Shown here one piece after another: positions 19,238-28,205 of a stretch of DNA of 64,000 bases. The stretch covers positions 252,991-316,990 of the forward strand of contig NZ_SNXC01000015.1 of NCBI RefSeq assembly GCF_004362145.1. Reading direction: 5' to 3'. The notes beneath the pieces were generated by a model. That model had not been told where the DNA came from. It saw only the letters and a program-made list of their open reading frames with translations, and did no database searches. This DNA comes from Marinomonas balearica. Its GTDB lineage: Bacteria; Pseudomonadota; Gammaproteobacteria; Pseudomonadales; Marinomonadaceae. Within the stretch, counting starts at the first letter, position 1; every line of letters starts with the position of its first letter. The position numbers and the translations under genes were made by a program.

Positions 19238-20620
19238 ATGACACAGTTTTTTGCAAAAAGAGCGTATGTTTCAGTATGCAATACTCATGCTGTTTATCAA
19301 TGGAAAAATGATGTTGTTTTCACGGTAGAGCAGGGGCAGATTTCGGCAATTGAGACGGATGCAGAGAGAACCAGTGAGATGCAGGTTTTGGATGGCCCGG
19401 TATTGCCTACTGTTTCTAATGTGCACTCCCATGCTTTTCAGCGCCTGATGGCGGGAATGGCTGAAGTTGCACTGAATCCAGAAGACAGTTTTTGGAGTTG
19501 GCGCGATGTCATGTATAAAACGGTTTCGAGTTTATTACCTGAAGAAATGGAAGTTATCGCCAGTAAACTTTACATCGAGCTGCTAAAAGGCGGTTTTACG
19601 CAGGTGGGTGAGTTTCATTACGTTCATAACCAGCCTGACGGCAATGCTTATCCAGAAAGTACATGTTTAGGCGATGCCATTCTTAGAGCGGGAGATCGAA
19701 CTAAGATGGGCGTGACATTGTTGCCAGCGCTATATCAATATGCTGGCTTTGGTGAGCAGCCACCCAATGATGGTCAAGTGCGTTTTACTCAATCGACAAA
19801 TGACTATATTGAGCAATATCGTGCCTACCAGCAGCGCATACACAAATCAGACAGACATCATTTAGGAATATGCTTTCACTCTTTGCGAGCGACTAATTTT
19901 AACGAGATGAAGCAAGTGCTTGACTCTCTAGAGTGTGGACAGCCAATTCATATCCACATTGCTGAACAAACTAAAGAAGTTGAAGACTGTTTAACCTACT
20001 CGGAACATCGCCCTGTCGAATGGTTGTTGTCCGAGTTTGACCTCAACGCTCAGTGGTGTTTGATTCACGCGACGCACCTTAACCACAGTGAAGTGGAAGG
20101 TATCGCGAAAAGCGGAGCCAGTGTGGGAATATGTACGACAACGGAAGCGAACCTAGGAGACGGTTTCTTTCCCGCAATTGAATACGAAGCGGCGGGTGGT
20201 GTGTGGGGAGTCGGGTCTGACAGCCATGTTAGTACTTCATTGCAAGAGGAGTTGCGTTGGTTGGAATACGGACAACGCCTACAACATCAAAAACGTAATC
20301 GATTGTATGGAGAGAGGCAGCCCTATATTGCGGATCATTTGTTTGCTATGTCGAAGCGAGGTGGCGATCAAGCGTGTGGAGTGCAGACTGGCCTTTCGAT
20401 AGGGGCTAGAGCGGACTTCATGGTGTGGTCGACAGCGGAGCCATTTGTAAGTGCAAGTCAGTCTAAGGACTTGTTGAATCGCTGGCTGTTTGGGCTTAGC
20501 TCAAATGTTATTAAAGATGTCTATGTTGCTGGAGAATGTGTCATCGATAATTACCAGCATGAGCTTGATGGCCGTATAAATGACGCATTCAACGAGATTG
20601 TTGCTAAGCGTTTTGGGTAA
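19238..20620 (+). CDS. hutF: formimidoylglutamate deiminase
   Basis: Converts N-formimino-L-glutamate to N-formyl-L-glutamate and ammonia, the fourth step of the five-step route used by pseudomonads. 460 residues from the ATG at 19238 (SD AGGA; a TTG at 19220 is in frame but unlikely). Amidohydrolase motifs are NVHSHAFQRLMAGMAE near residues 58-73, HIHIAEQTKEVEDC with the conserved His pair, IHATHL, and GVGSDSHVSTSLQEELRWLE holding the metal Asp. It is divergent from hutC with an operator between them. Confidence 0.95.
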   Translation: MTQFFAKRAYVSVCNTHAVYQWKNDVVFTVEQGQISAIETDAERTSEMQVLDGPVLPTVSNVHSHAFQRLMAGMAEVALNPEDSFWSWRDVMYKTVSSLLPEEMEVIASKLYIELLKGGFTQVGEFHYVHNQPDGNAYPESTCLGDAILRAGDRTKMGVTLLPALYQYAGFGEQPPNDGQVRFTQSTNDYIEQYRAYQQRIHKSDRHHLGICFHSLRATNFNEMKQVLDSLECGQPIHIHIAEQTKEVEDCLTYSEHRPVEWLLSEFDLNAQWCLIHATHLNHSEVEGIAKSGASVGICTTTEANLGDGFFPAIEYEAAGGVWGVGSDSHVSTSLQEELRWLEYGQRLQHQKRNRLYGERQPYIADHLFAMSKRGGDQACGVQTGLSIGARADFMVWSTAEPFVSASQSKDLLNRWLFGLSSNVIKDVYVAGECVIDNYQHELDGRINDAFNEIVAKRFG

Positions 20621-20726
20621 ATTTCTTTCATGGTGTCGCTAGCATTTAAAAACCTTCCTGCATTAATATTGTATCTTTACGGCATGAAGACGAGAACAAA
20701 GTTCTAGTTAGAAAATAAGGAAGGCT

Positions 20727-20951
20727 ATGCGAGAGTCATTAAGGGAAAAAGTGATACAAGTATGTGAGAAGAAAATCGCACAAAAAGGAGAGGCAGTAGG
20801 CGTGTCATTTTATGCATTCTTTGCGAATAAGAATGACGACCCTGAGTTGTTAATGGAAGCGGCGACTTGGTGGATTCAGACTCATAAGTTGGACCACTTC
20901 GAAAAGGCGAAAAAAATTCCAGCGCTTGTGGGCGAAAGGGAGCAACCGTAG
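20727..20951 (+). CDS. small conserved protein, DUF6500-like
   Basis: A 74-residue cytosolic protein with no signal peptide or membrane segment. The sequence SFYAFFANKNDDPELLMEAATWWI resembles a family I recall as DUF6500; its function is unknown. AAGGA lies upstream of the ATG. The stop codon abuts the ATG of the NIPSNAP gene (TAG-ATG), so the two are translationally coupled. Confidence 0.7.
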   Translation: MRESLREKVIQVCEKKIAQKGEAVGVSFYAFFANKNDDPELLMEAATWWIQTHKLDHFEKAKKIPALVGEREQP

Positions 20952-21257
20952 ATGATTACTTGTTATGTAAAGTATATCGTTGATCCATATAAACTGGACG
21001 AGTTTGAAACCTATGCAAAACTGTGGATACCGCTTGTGAATAAATTTGGCGGTCATCACAGTGGCTATTTTCTTCCGTCTGAAGGTGCAAGCAACATCGC
21101 TTTGGCGCTGTTTAGCTTCCCAAGCCTCGCGGAGTACGAACGATACCGTACGGACTCAATGCAAGATGCGCAGTGCATTGCCGCATTTGAATACGCTGAA
21201 AATACAAAATGTATTATCAGCTATGAGCGCAGCTTCTTCAGGCCAGTTTTTGAGTAA
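20952..21257 (+). CDS. NIPSNAP family protein
   Basis: A 101-residue dimeric alpha-beta-barrel-type protein (ferredoxin-like fold). Diagnostic blocks are YVKYIVDPYKLDEFETYAKLWIPLVNKFGG at the start, followed by ALFSFPSLAEYERYR. NIPSNAP-family proteins of this size are common in proteobacteria and are mostly of unknown role. It begins immediately after the DUF6500-like stop. The gene is convergent with the acetyltransferase gene, with only 5 bp between them. Confidence 0.82.
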   Translation: MITCYVKYIVDPYKLDEFETYAKLWIPLVNKFGGHHSGYFLPSEGASNIALALFSFPSLAEYERYRTDSMQDAQCIAAFEYAENTKCIISYERSFFRPVFE

Positions 21258-21262
21258 TGAAC

Positions 21263-23707
21263 TCAATCCAATTTTTTGAGTTTGTTTGTTGAGTTTTCAA
21301 TCAGCTCATCGGTTAGTTTTACAGTAGCAATCACCTGACTGTAATCATCTGGGTCTCGTTGTATGTTAAAGCCTAAGCGTTTACAAAACTCGATCATGTG
21401 AACGTTTTCTAAGAGCACGATACCTTTCATAATGCGTAAGCCTTTATCGTTAGCAATGATAAAGAGCTTTCTCATTAGGTAGGAAGCGAGGCCAAGTCCT
21501 TGAAAATCATCGCCGATTACAACGGCAAATTCACAACTCTTATCGTCAAAGTTATCAATGTATCGGGCGGCACCGATTAGCTCGCTGTCGTTATTTTGCT
21601 CTATTACTGCTAGGAGAGCCATCTCGCGGTCATAATCAATGTGAGTCATGTTGGCTAACATTTTAGGCGTGAGTTCTGATATGTTGGCAATAAACCGGAA
21701 GTAGCGACTTTCGTGCGATAGGTTTTTAACGAACTCGGCCATCATCCATGCATCTCGGGGTAAGACTGGGCGTACTGTCGTTGTCAGTATTTCATTTAGT
21801 TTTATCTTTGAAATCCACTGTCGAGGATAAGGTTGAATGGCAAGATGCTCGTAGCGACGTAAGTTAGGCCGCGATGAGATCGAAGCACTGGATTTAGTGC
21901 TAATACTGCCATCTTTATGAATGTACACGTCCATTAGATGCAGTTCTAATATTTCGGGCAACTCGCATACCATGCTGGAGAGGTTACGCAGTAAGGCTTC
22001 CAGCTCAAAGCATTCTGTATTGGGTAAAGCGCGGTTAATTAGATCTTTCGCCAGTATGGTATTTAAAGGCGGTAAACCGACGGCTTCAACGTATTTGGAA
22101 GATTGATGGCTACCGCCAAAAGACAGCGCGATAGCAGGTCCAAAGGTTGTGTCTTGAAACACTCGTAAACTAATAGGTGAATTCAGCAGGCCAGACTGCG
22201 GGCCCGTTTCGACCATTATGTGGAATAAAGAAAATATAGGCTCTAAATCTAGATGATTTAGTTCCGAAATACCTTGATCTAGTTTGCCCTGTAATTGTTT
22301 ACGGGCTTGATTAACATCAATCTGAAAACGGAATGCATGGCTGTCAGGAGATTGTTTTGCGAGCTGTTGGTTGCGCTGGAATAACTCCAAAAACTGATAA
22401 CCTTCAATAGCGGTTTCTGGCGTTCTAAACGTCGGAATACCCGCCTCATTAATACGAGTGCGAAGATCTACAATGCCTCCGCCACCCATCAGACAGACCA
22501 TGACTAGCTTACGTTGTTTTTTGTGTAATTGAACGACCTGTTCCTGTAACGACTGTAAATCGATTAGTGCGGTTGGACTCAGCATTAGTAGTACCGCACC
22601 ACACTGATTATCAGTAAGTGCAGTAGTCGCTAGGTTTATGAAAAGATCTGTTGGGCAACTTGCCCAAACGGTGGTGACTGAACCCACGCTGCCTCGACTG
22701 TCCATCACGCTTTCAAGTTGCGCCTGCAATTTTTGAGATGGAGCAAGCAAATTAATATTCAGCTCGTTTGCTTTTTGAGCTGCGAGCTCACCAGGGCCAG
22801 CCCCGTTGCCTATGATCATCAATGCACCTTCCTGTATTCGTCGAGCATTGGTCATTACTGACGCCGCTGCGACTAAATCGTTGAGGCGGCGGCCTCGAAC
22901 GGCACCTGTTCTGCTAAGTGCGGCATCAAGTACTCTGTCATCAGCGCCTAAAGAGTGTTCTGTCACGATTGCTACGGGCTTTGAGCGACTGGTTGAGCGC
23001 AGACTGCTGAGAAACCGTGTTGGATTCCCTATGTTTTGGACATACATAAGGATGGATTGAGTCTGAAAATCATTTGAGAGGTAATCCATAACCTGATGCG
23101 GCATTACATCGATGGGTGTTCCCGTCGCCACTACGTGAGAAAAGCCGATACCCTGCCACGCCGCCCAATCGACTATGGCACTGGCGATGGTTCCTGATTG
23201 AGATAACAGCGCGAGACGACCCGCAATGGGATTCGTTAGACCCAGCCATGCGTTTAAACCTTTCGACGGTGAACAAATGCCGAAACTGTTGGGCCCTAAG
23301 AGGCGCATATTGTATTGTCGCAGTAAAGCTTGAAGGTGCTCTGGTGAATCAGGAATCCAAGTTAACACCAATAGCGTGCTGATGCCGGCTTCATGGCATT
23401 GTTTGATAATGGTTTCTATTGATTTATCTTGTCGACCACACAGAACAGCTAATGTGTCTGAGGGCATCGGAAGCGTCTGCTGTATTAGCAATGATTCTAG
23501 CGAGTCGGTATGTGAATATTGGCTTAGGTGATCCTCATGAGGACGACAGCCGACTAACATAATGGATTTGAATACTTTCAGGGTATAGGTAGACGGTCCA
23601 CATAAATTAGACAGTAAGGCAAGCATCAGAGGGTCGTTTGGGTCGTTTCCCGTTAATACAACGACAGAACGAGGATGGAATAATGTATGCAGAACATGTT
23701 GAGTCAT
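21263..23707 (-). CDS. Pat-type acyl-CoA-synthetase-like / GNAT protein acetyltransferase
   Basis: An 814-residue multidomain protein. Residues 1-130 form a CoA-binding Rossmann domain (FHPRSVVVLTG), and about 150-460 are succinyl-CoA-ligase-like (LSQSGTIASAIVDWA, GTPIDVMPHQVMDYL). About 480-620 is a degenerate ATP-grasp region, and about 645-795 a GNAT domain (ESRYFRFIANI, VVIGDDFQGLGLASYLMRKL with the acetyl-CoA loop, FCKRLGF). This is the layout of Pat/YfiQ, which acetylates lysines such as the one that inactivates acetyl-CoA synthetase. The ligase half is probably a regulatory sensor rather than an active ligase; that is inference. It faces a deacetylase-family gene across the upstream gap. 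Confidence 0.87.
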   Translation of the reverse strand: MTQHVLHTLFHPRSVVVLTGNDPNDPLMLALLSNLCGPSTYTLKVFKSIMLVGCRPHEDHLSQYSHTDSLESLLIQQTLPMPSDTLAVLCGRQDKSIETIIKQCHEAGISTLLVLTWIPDSPEHLQALLRQYNMRLLGPNSFGICSPSKGLNAWLGLTNPIAGRLALLSQSGTIASAIVDWAAWQGIGFSHVVATGTPIDVMPHQVMDYLSNDFQTQSILMYVQNIGNPTRFLSSLRSTSRSKPVAIVTEHSLGADDRVLDAALSRTGAVRGRRLNDLVAAASVMTNARRIQEGALMIIGNGAGPGELAAQKANELNINLLAPSQKLQAQLESVMDSRGSVGSVTTVWASCPTDLFINLATTALTDNQCGAVLLMLSPTALIDLQSLQEQVVQLHKKQRKLVMVCLMGGGGIVDLRTRINEAGIPTFRTPETAIEGYQFLELFQRNQQLAKQSPDSHAFRFQIDVNQARKQLQGKLDQGISELNHLDLEPIFSLFHIMVETGPQSGLLNSPISLRVFQDTTFGPAIALSFGGSHQSSKYVEAVGLPPLNTILAKDLINRALPNTECFELEALLRNLSSMVCELPEILELHLMDVYIHKDGSISTKSSASISSRPNLRRYEHLAIQPYPRQWISKIKLNEILTTTVRPVLPRDAWMMAEFVKNLSHESRYFRFIANISELTPKMLANMTHIDYDREMALLAVIEQNNDSELIGAARYIDNFDDKSCEFAVVIGDDFQGLGLASYLMRKLFIIANDKGLRIMKGIVLLENVHMIEFCKRLGFNIQRDPDDYSQVIATVKLTDELIENSTNKLKKLD

Positions 23708-23740
23708 AAGGTGCGTTGCTGTCCGTCTAAGTTATACGTT

Positions 23741-23880
23741 GAGACCTTTGCACGACGACTGCGCGCTCCTATACAGTGTTAAAAAGAGCCTCAAAATGCT
23801 CATTTATAGCGCATAAACTCCGCTTTTTCGTCTATTTTTGCCTTGTCTTGGCTTTGCTCGTGACTTCGTGCAAAGACCTC
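23741..23880. mobile_element. 140-bp MITE-like terminal-inverted-repeat element
   Basis: The ends are imperfect inverted repeats. The left end reads GAGACCTTTGCACGACG, and the right end, read inward, GAGGTCTTTGCACGAAG. No ORF of useful length lies inside. Length, terminal repeats and lack of coding suggest a non-autonomous transposable element, perhaps derived from an IS5-like element. I see no clear target-site duplication. It occupies nearly half of the 320-bp gap between the divergent acetyltransferase and deacetylase genes; the rest of that gap (23708-23740, 23881-24027) should contain their promoters. Confidence 0.6.
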
Positions 23881-24027
23881 ATATTGGAATATTATGCAAC
23901 GAAAACCTCTCATACACTTAATGTCAGTGAATAGACTTTAGTAGAATAGGACACCATCAAGCAAATGTGTTTTGATAAACCACAAGAGTAACGTTTAAAA
24001 AACAACAAAGTAGCTTAGAGGCGTGCC

Positions 24028-24960
24028 ATGACCACGGCTTATCTGTCCCATTATTATTGTGAAAAACACAAAATAAATTCTGAACACCCAGAATCTCCCT
24101 TTCGTTTAGGTGCAATACAGGATCGCCTAATTGCGGGTCAATTATTTGATTACTTGATGCTGGTGGATGCGACAGAGGTAAAGCGTGAGCATCTCTACAA
24201 TACGCATTGTCGTGATTACGTTGATAGTATTTTCAACAGTTCCCCTCTAGAAGGTTTTATAGAGCTTGATGCTGAAACTGTTATGACACCGCACTCTCTT
24301 AAAGCGGCATTGTATGCGGCTGGGGCAGTGGTGCAAGCGGTGGATTTGGTTATGAGCAAAGAAGTGGAGAACGCATTTTGTGCTGTGCGCCCACCTGGGC
24401 ATCATGCTGAATACGATAAAAGTATGGGCTTTTGTTTCTTTAATAACATTGCGGTTGGTGCTCAATATGCGATTAAAAATTATGGGCTTGAACGTGTTGC
24501 GATCGTGGATTTCGATGTTCATCATGGAAATGGAACAGAAGACATTTTTGAGGGGAATCATAAGGTGTTTTTCGCGTCGAGTTATCAGCATCCGTTGTAT
24601 CCATACACTGATCCTGGAGACTCTCATGATAATGTCCTACATATTCCGTTAGAGGCGGGTACAAATGGAGAAGCTTTTCGCGCTGCGATGAACGCTCAAT
24701 TATTTCCCGTGTTGGATCGTTTTCGACCGGAGCTTATTATGATTTCAGCGGGGTTTGATGCGCATAAAGAAGAGCCAATGGGGCAATTACGATTAAATGC
24801 CAGTGACTATGCTTGGATCACCGATAAATTGGTGGCATTGGCTGATGTACATTGTGATGGAAAAATCGTTTCCGTGCTTGAAGGAGGGTATCATCTAGAT
24901 GCGCTGGGTAGAGCGGCATTTAACCATATTCGTAGCCTAATGAAGCTCTGTTTAGATTGA
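24028..24960 (+). CDS. histone deacetylase family (class II-like) deacetylase
   Basis: A 310-residue zinc amidohydrolase. Visible active-site motifs are RPPGHHAE (tandem His), GFCFFNNIAVGA, VAIVDFDVHHGNGT (metal Asp and His), SAGFDAHKEEPMG (third metal Asp) and LEGGYHLDALG (Gly-Gly-Tyr loop). Bacterial members act on acetyl-lysine, acetylpolyamines or acetoin-related substrates. Divergent placement next to a Pat-type acetyltransferase makes lysine deacetylation attractive, but that is inference. The SD TTAGAGG precedes the ATG. Confidence 0.9.
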   Translation: MTTAYLSHYYCEKHKINSEHPESPFRLGAIQDRLIAGQLFDYLMLVDATEVKREHLYNTHCRDYVDSIFNSSPLEGFIELDAETVMTPHSLKAALYAAGAVVQAVDLVMSKEVENAFCAVRPPGHHAEYDKSMGFCFFNNIAVGAQYAIKNYGLERVAIVDFDVHHGNGTEDIFEGNHKVFFASSYQHPLYPYTDPGDSHDNVLHIPLEAGTNGEAFRAAMNAQLFPVLDRFRPELIMISAGFDAHKEEPMGQLRLNASDYAWITDKLVALADVHCDGKIVSVLEGGYHLDALGRAAFNHIRSLMKLCLD

Positions 24961-25060
24961 TTCAATTTGGTTGCTTTTGGTTATCGAGTCAAGCTCTTTG
25001 GTTTCGAAATATAGATTGAGTTCATCAATTTATATGTTTACTCAAAACGATGGTAATTTC

Positions 25061-25371
25061 CTAGATGCTCCCCGCCTTTTCTACGACTAAAATTCTGGCT
25101 TCGCCAATGGGAGTGGCAATATGCTCTGTACCAATGGAAGCAAAGAATAAATCGCCGAGATTAAGATAAACTTTATACTTTTCATTTCCCTCCTTATATT
25201 GCATCTCCACTTTACCATCTAATACAACAAATACTTCTTCTCCATCATTGATGTGCCACTTATAGGGTTCATTAGTCCAATGAAGTCGGGTCGAGATGCC
25301 GTTCATGTGAGCGAATCAAGTGCTTCCCATGCTTTGTCAGCTTTGAAATCCTTTGAGCGAATGAGTTTCAT
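25061..25371 (-). pseudogene. frameshifted cupin protein gene
   Basis: The 3' part (25061-25306) encodes a cupin: LHWTNEPYKWHINDGEEVFVVLDGKVEM, then IGTEHIATPIGEARILVVEKAGS. The normal start of this family is in another frame, at the ATG at 25371 with an AAAGGAAAG SD. It reads MKLIRSKDFKADKAWEALD and stops after three more codons. Inserting one base near 25312-25315 joins the two as ...EALD-[F]-AHMNGI.... So this is either a single-base deletion that killed the gene or a sequencing error. The ATG at 25306 has no SD of its own. The intact product would be about 103 residues, single cupin, ligand unknown. Confidence 0.75.
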
Positions 25372-25386
25372 GTTATGTTCTTTCCT

Positions 25387-25417
25387 TTGTCAGATTGTCA
25401 GATTGTCAGATTGTCAG
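25387..25417. repeat. 8-bp tandem repeat upstream of the cupin gene
   Basis: The unit CAGATTGT occurs three times in a row, preceded by TTGT and followed by CAG, so the array spans about 31 bp. It begins 16 bp upstream of the cupin ATG, where a change in copy number would alter promoter spacing. Confidence 0.85.
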
Positions 25418-25511
25418 TGGATCTCAAAAGTAACGTCTTGGGATATCGATGACAAATTTACGGACGGCAAAGGGTCAATTTGCAACATGAACCGACCACC
25501 CTCCATGTTAA

Positions 25512-25874
25512 TCAGTCAAATTGTAATAAAATAAGCGTGTACGTATAAATAATTGCGCAAAGTAGCAATAAAACTAAGGCAATAGAGTTGAGCTGAGGAG
25601 GTTGCTTTTTATGAAGTGCTTTTACTAAAGAGAAAGCCCCATGGCTGCTTAACAAAGGCAAGCTTGTATACATTATCAAAATTCCAGAAATAAAAGCGGC
25701 ATTTCCCCAAAAGTCGCCTAAATGCTGCATCCCATACCAACATGTATTCCACACTGCGCCGAATAAAGTCAGCACAGCTAATTTTTGCTGATAATCAGCA
25801 AGTCGCGCTTGCATTGGATTTTTGACAGACATAACTAAAATTAGAATCATGCAAACGGTTACAACGATACCCAT
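25512..25874 (-). CDS. small four-helix membrane protein, unknown function
   Basis: 120 residues with four clear hydrophobic segments: 1-16, about 32-49, about 58-76 and about 96-117. It has a strong AGGAG SD ahead of the ATG at 25874. I recognise no family signature; the only marked features are the Trp/Cys-rich NTCWYGMQHLGDFWGNAAF segment and a basic loop HKKQPPQ before the last helix. Monocistronic; neighbours give no hint. Confidence 0.65.
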   Translation of the reverse strand: MGIVVTVCMILILVMSVKNPMQARLADYQQKLAVLTLFGAVWNTCWYGMQHLGDFWGNAAFISGILIMYTSLPLLSSHGAFSLVKALHKKQPPQLNSIALVLLLLCAIIYTYTLILLQFD

Positions 25875-26027
25875 CTATATTCTCCTGAAAACGTGTGCTC
25901 AAGCGTGGTCTTTAGCTCTTTGACGGGCTGAGGTCTGTATTTATTACACTAGTCAGTGAAGAAGTTTTGGGGAGGATGTGCTTATCTGAAAGGGTGGACG
26001 ACAAAACCTGTCTGCTACCTACCAAAT

Positions 26028-26067
26028 AGTTCAATAGGCGTAATAGTGTTCTTACGCCTATTGAACT
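26028..26067. terminator. perfect 16-bp inverted repeat downstream of wzz-like gene
   Basis: AGTTCAATAGGCGTAA pairs with TTACGCCTATTGAACT without a mismatch, around an 8-nt loop. It begins 20 nt past the stop of the chain-length gene, in its direction of transcription. There is little T-tract. It is a probable terminator; the long perfect stem could also be a protein-binding or IS-derived palindrome. Confidence 0.65.
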
Positions 26068-26087
26068 TTCGAGAATACAGGAAAAAA

Positions 26088-28070
26088 TTAATCTTTTGTA
26101 TTGATTGCCTGGTAAGCCAAGTGCCCGAACATGCTAAAAATGATAACAACAAATAATCCAGCGACAAAAATTAAAATATTGCGTTTACTAACAAGCTCTA
26201 CGTTATTTACTTGTGGCTCATCGATGTATCGGAAGAGATCATTCACAACACCATATTGACTGCTGTCTATTTTATCAATGATACGTTGAGCAATTGTCGC
26301 GTAATCTGCCATAGATTTTTGTATATCATTTAGTGATGGCGCTTGTGTTAATTCTATATTTTGTAAATACACATCATTTGGTTGTTTGTAGTTAGATTCT
26401 AGGAATACCTTCTCTATTTCTTCAGCATAGCGTAGTCGGTTTGATATTCGTTGAGAAACTTGTGCAAAAGAGCCAAGTTTTGCGAATGCTGTTGGAAACT
26501 TTTCCTGTATTTCGTTGATGTATTCGTTTTTCAGAGTCTCATCAACTTTGTCTTTTTGTGCCTCCGTAAATAAGCTTAAATACTCTCTCAATTCGTTTAT
26601 TTGTTTTTCAATAACGATTGCTTGTTGTTCTAGGTGAATAGTGTTTTTGTTTAGATCTTGGCGATATTCCATATCGCCACCTTTCTCACTCATTGCGATA
26701 ATCTTATCCAAAAACGCATCGCCCAGTTGAGGGATAAGAGTAGTTGTTTGTCCCAATGAACTATTGCTTGTTCCACTGTTTTGAGGTACCGAGGATTGGC
26801 CTGCTCCACCTGAAATATAGCGACTTTCAGCCGTTTGGATTGCTAGCACTTGTTGGTTCAGGGCATCGCGATCTCGTTCAAGTTCTCTAATTCTAAAGTT
26901 GTAGTAAAGAGGGACGCGAGATGTGTTTTTGCTGATTCCCAGTTCAAGCAATGGAGCTCTTAATTGCTGAAGGTCATATGTTTCCATATCGGCAATCAAA
27001 CGACTTAGGTCTTGAAGCGTTAATCCTGATTTAGGGTCTGTCGCAAGAGACGCGAAAGGTTCGCCTTCAAGAGTTGAAAGATTATTTCTTATCAGTTGGA
27101 TTCGTTGTGATAGCACGTCAACAGCGACAAGGTAATCAAGATTTTGGACTAGAGATATATCAAACAGTCTTGGAGAGAAAAGGCCTTTATTTAAACTGAG
27201 AGGTCCTTCATGGTCATAAGTCCAAGGCGAAGGTGCTTGAACCAGTTGCTGCTCCAAGTTTTCTAAAAGTATTTGTAGGTCGTTGACGGTGAGGTTGGTT
27301 TTTTCATCTCTGGCCGTAGTCGCGCTAGAAAGTGTCGCAATTTCAGATAGGTCCAGCTTAAGTTTTTGAAAGTAGTTCCACAGGGTGGTCAGCTGTTGAA
27401 GAGGTGATTGACTCTCAGAGAGAACAGTATTAATCACATTTGGTGAAAGCAATGAAATTTCGTGCTTCGTTACTCCACGTACAAAGATGGCTTGTTGTGC
27501 CCAGAGTTTTGGGATTTTATTAACGACTTCTACTGCTTGAGCTTGTGTTAGGTAGTTGTTGCTATTACTGAAATCAATTCTTGCAGACGCAACTAACGCA
27601 TTTTTAAGTTCTTTGGCCATGTTGTTGCGAGCATCAGACTTATCTTCATCTGACCGGTTTTTATCGTTAATAACTGCACTATATTTTTGAATAATGAATT
27701 CACGCTCAGGCGAGTAAGGGTATATCTTTAACTCGCTTGCCAATTCATTTAGTGTTATTCCTGTTTGAACTAGGTTGAGTTCATCGTAGGCTGCGTTAAT
27801 TATGCTGGGTGCTAATATGTCTTCCAATCTAAAAGTATCACCATTAGGGTACTTTCCTTCTTCAATACCCTTGAACGTAAAACCGATTAATTGCGAGTAA
27901 GAAGGTATGCTTATAGCTGCCTTTATTGCCAAAACTGCGCTAAAAAGAGCGATAAAAAAGATAGAAAAAAGTAATACGCTAAACCGAGTGCTCCAAATGC
28001 GCTTTAGTAATTTTGTTAAATCAATTTCATCGGAGTGATGGCTGTCTTGGTTGAAAACTGCTTTATCCAT
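26088..28070 (-). CDS. long Wzz-like polysaccharide chain-length determinant
   Basis: 660 residues. An N-terminal cytosolic segment DEIDLTKLLKRIWSTRF leads into transmembrane helix 1 (about 32-50), a long periplasmic part with several helical/coiled-coil stretches, and a C-terminal transmembrane helix (about 633-652). This is the topology of polysaccharide co-polymerases. It is roughly twice the length of classical Wzz (about 330) and has no C-terminal tyrosine-kinase domain, so it fits the larger PCP types. It is divergent from glmU and 4 kb from the glycan operon, so control of chain length of that glycan is likely. Low sequence signal otherwise. Confidence 0.72.
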   Translation of the reverse strand: MDKAVFNQDSHHSDEIDLTKLLKRIWSTRFSVLLFSIFFIALFSAVLAIKAAISIPSYSQLIGFTFKGIEEGKYPNGDTFRLEDILAPSIINAAYDELNLVQTGITLNELASELKIYPYSPEREFIIQKYSAVINDKNRSDEDKSDARNNMAKELKNALVASARIDFSNSNNYLTQAQAVEVVNKIPKLWAQQAIFVRGVTKHEISLLSPNVINTVLSESQSPLQQLTTLWNYFQKLKLDLSEIATLSSATTARDEKTNLTVNDLQILLENLEQQLVQAPSPWTYDHEGPLSLNKGLFSPRLFDISLVQNLDYLVAVDVLSQRIQLIRNNLSTLEGEPFASLATDPKSGLTLQDLSRLIADMETYDLQQLRAPLLELGISKNTSRVPLYYNFRIRELERDRDALNQQVLAIQTAESRYISGGAGQSSVPQNSGTSNSSLGQTTTLIPQLGDAFLDKIIAMSEKGGDMEYRQDLNKNTIHLEQQAIVIEKQINELREYLSLFTEAQKDKVDETLKNEYINEIQEKFPTAFAKLGSFAQVSQRISNRLRYAEEIEKVFLESNYKQPNDVYLQNIELTQAPSLNDIQKSMADYATIAQRIIDKIDSSQYGVVNDLFRYIDEPQVNNVELVSKRNILIFVAGLFVVIIFSMFGHLAYQAINTKD

Positions 28071-28205
28071 TAATCGTGCTCGCCTGTTAATAACGTGTAG
28101 GATTTAAATGATGCTGTTTCCCTAGCATAAAGGATATTTGTGATAGTTCAATATAAGTAAGTATTTTTCGTATAAAGAAACAAATATCTCTGTATTTTTT
28201 GGGTT

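Noticed and set aside
25956-26156. 66-codon plus-strand frame
   Set aside because: It crosses the perfect inverted repeat and enters the 3' end of the wzz-like gene on the other strand; no SD and no protein-like pattern.
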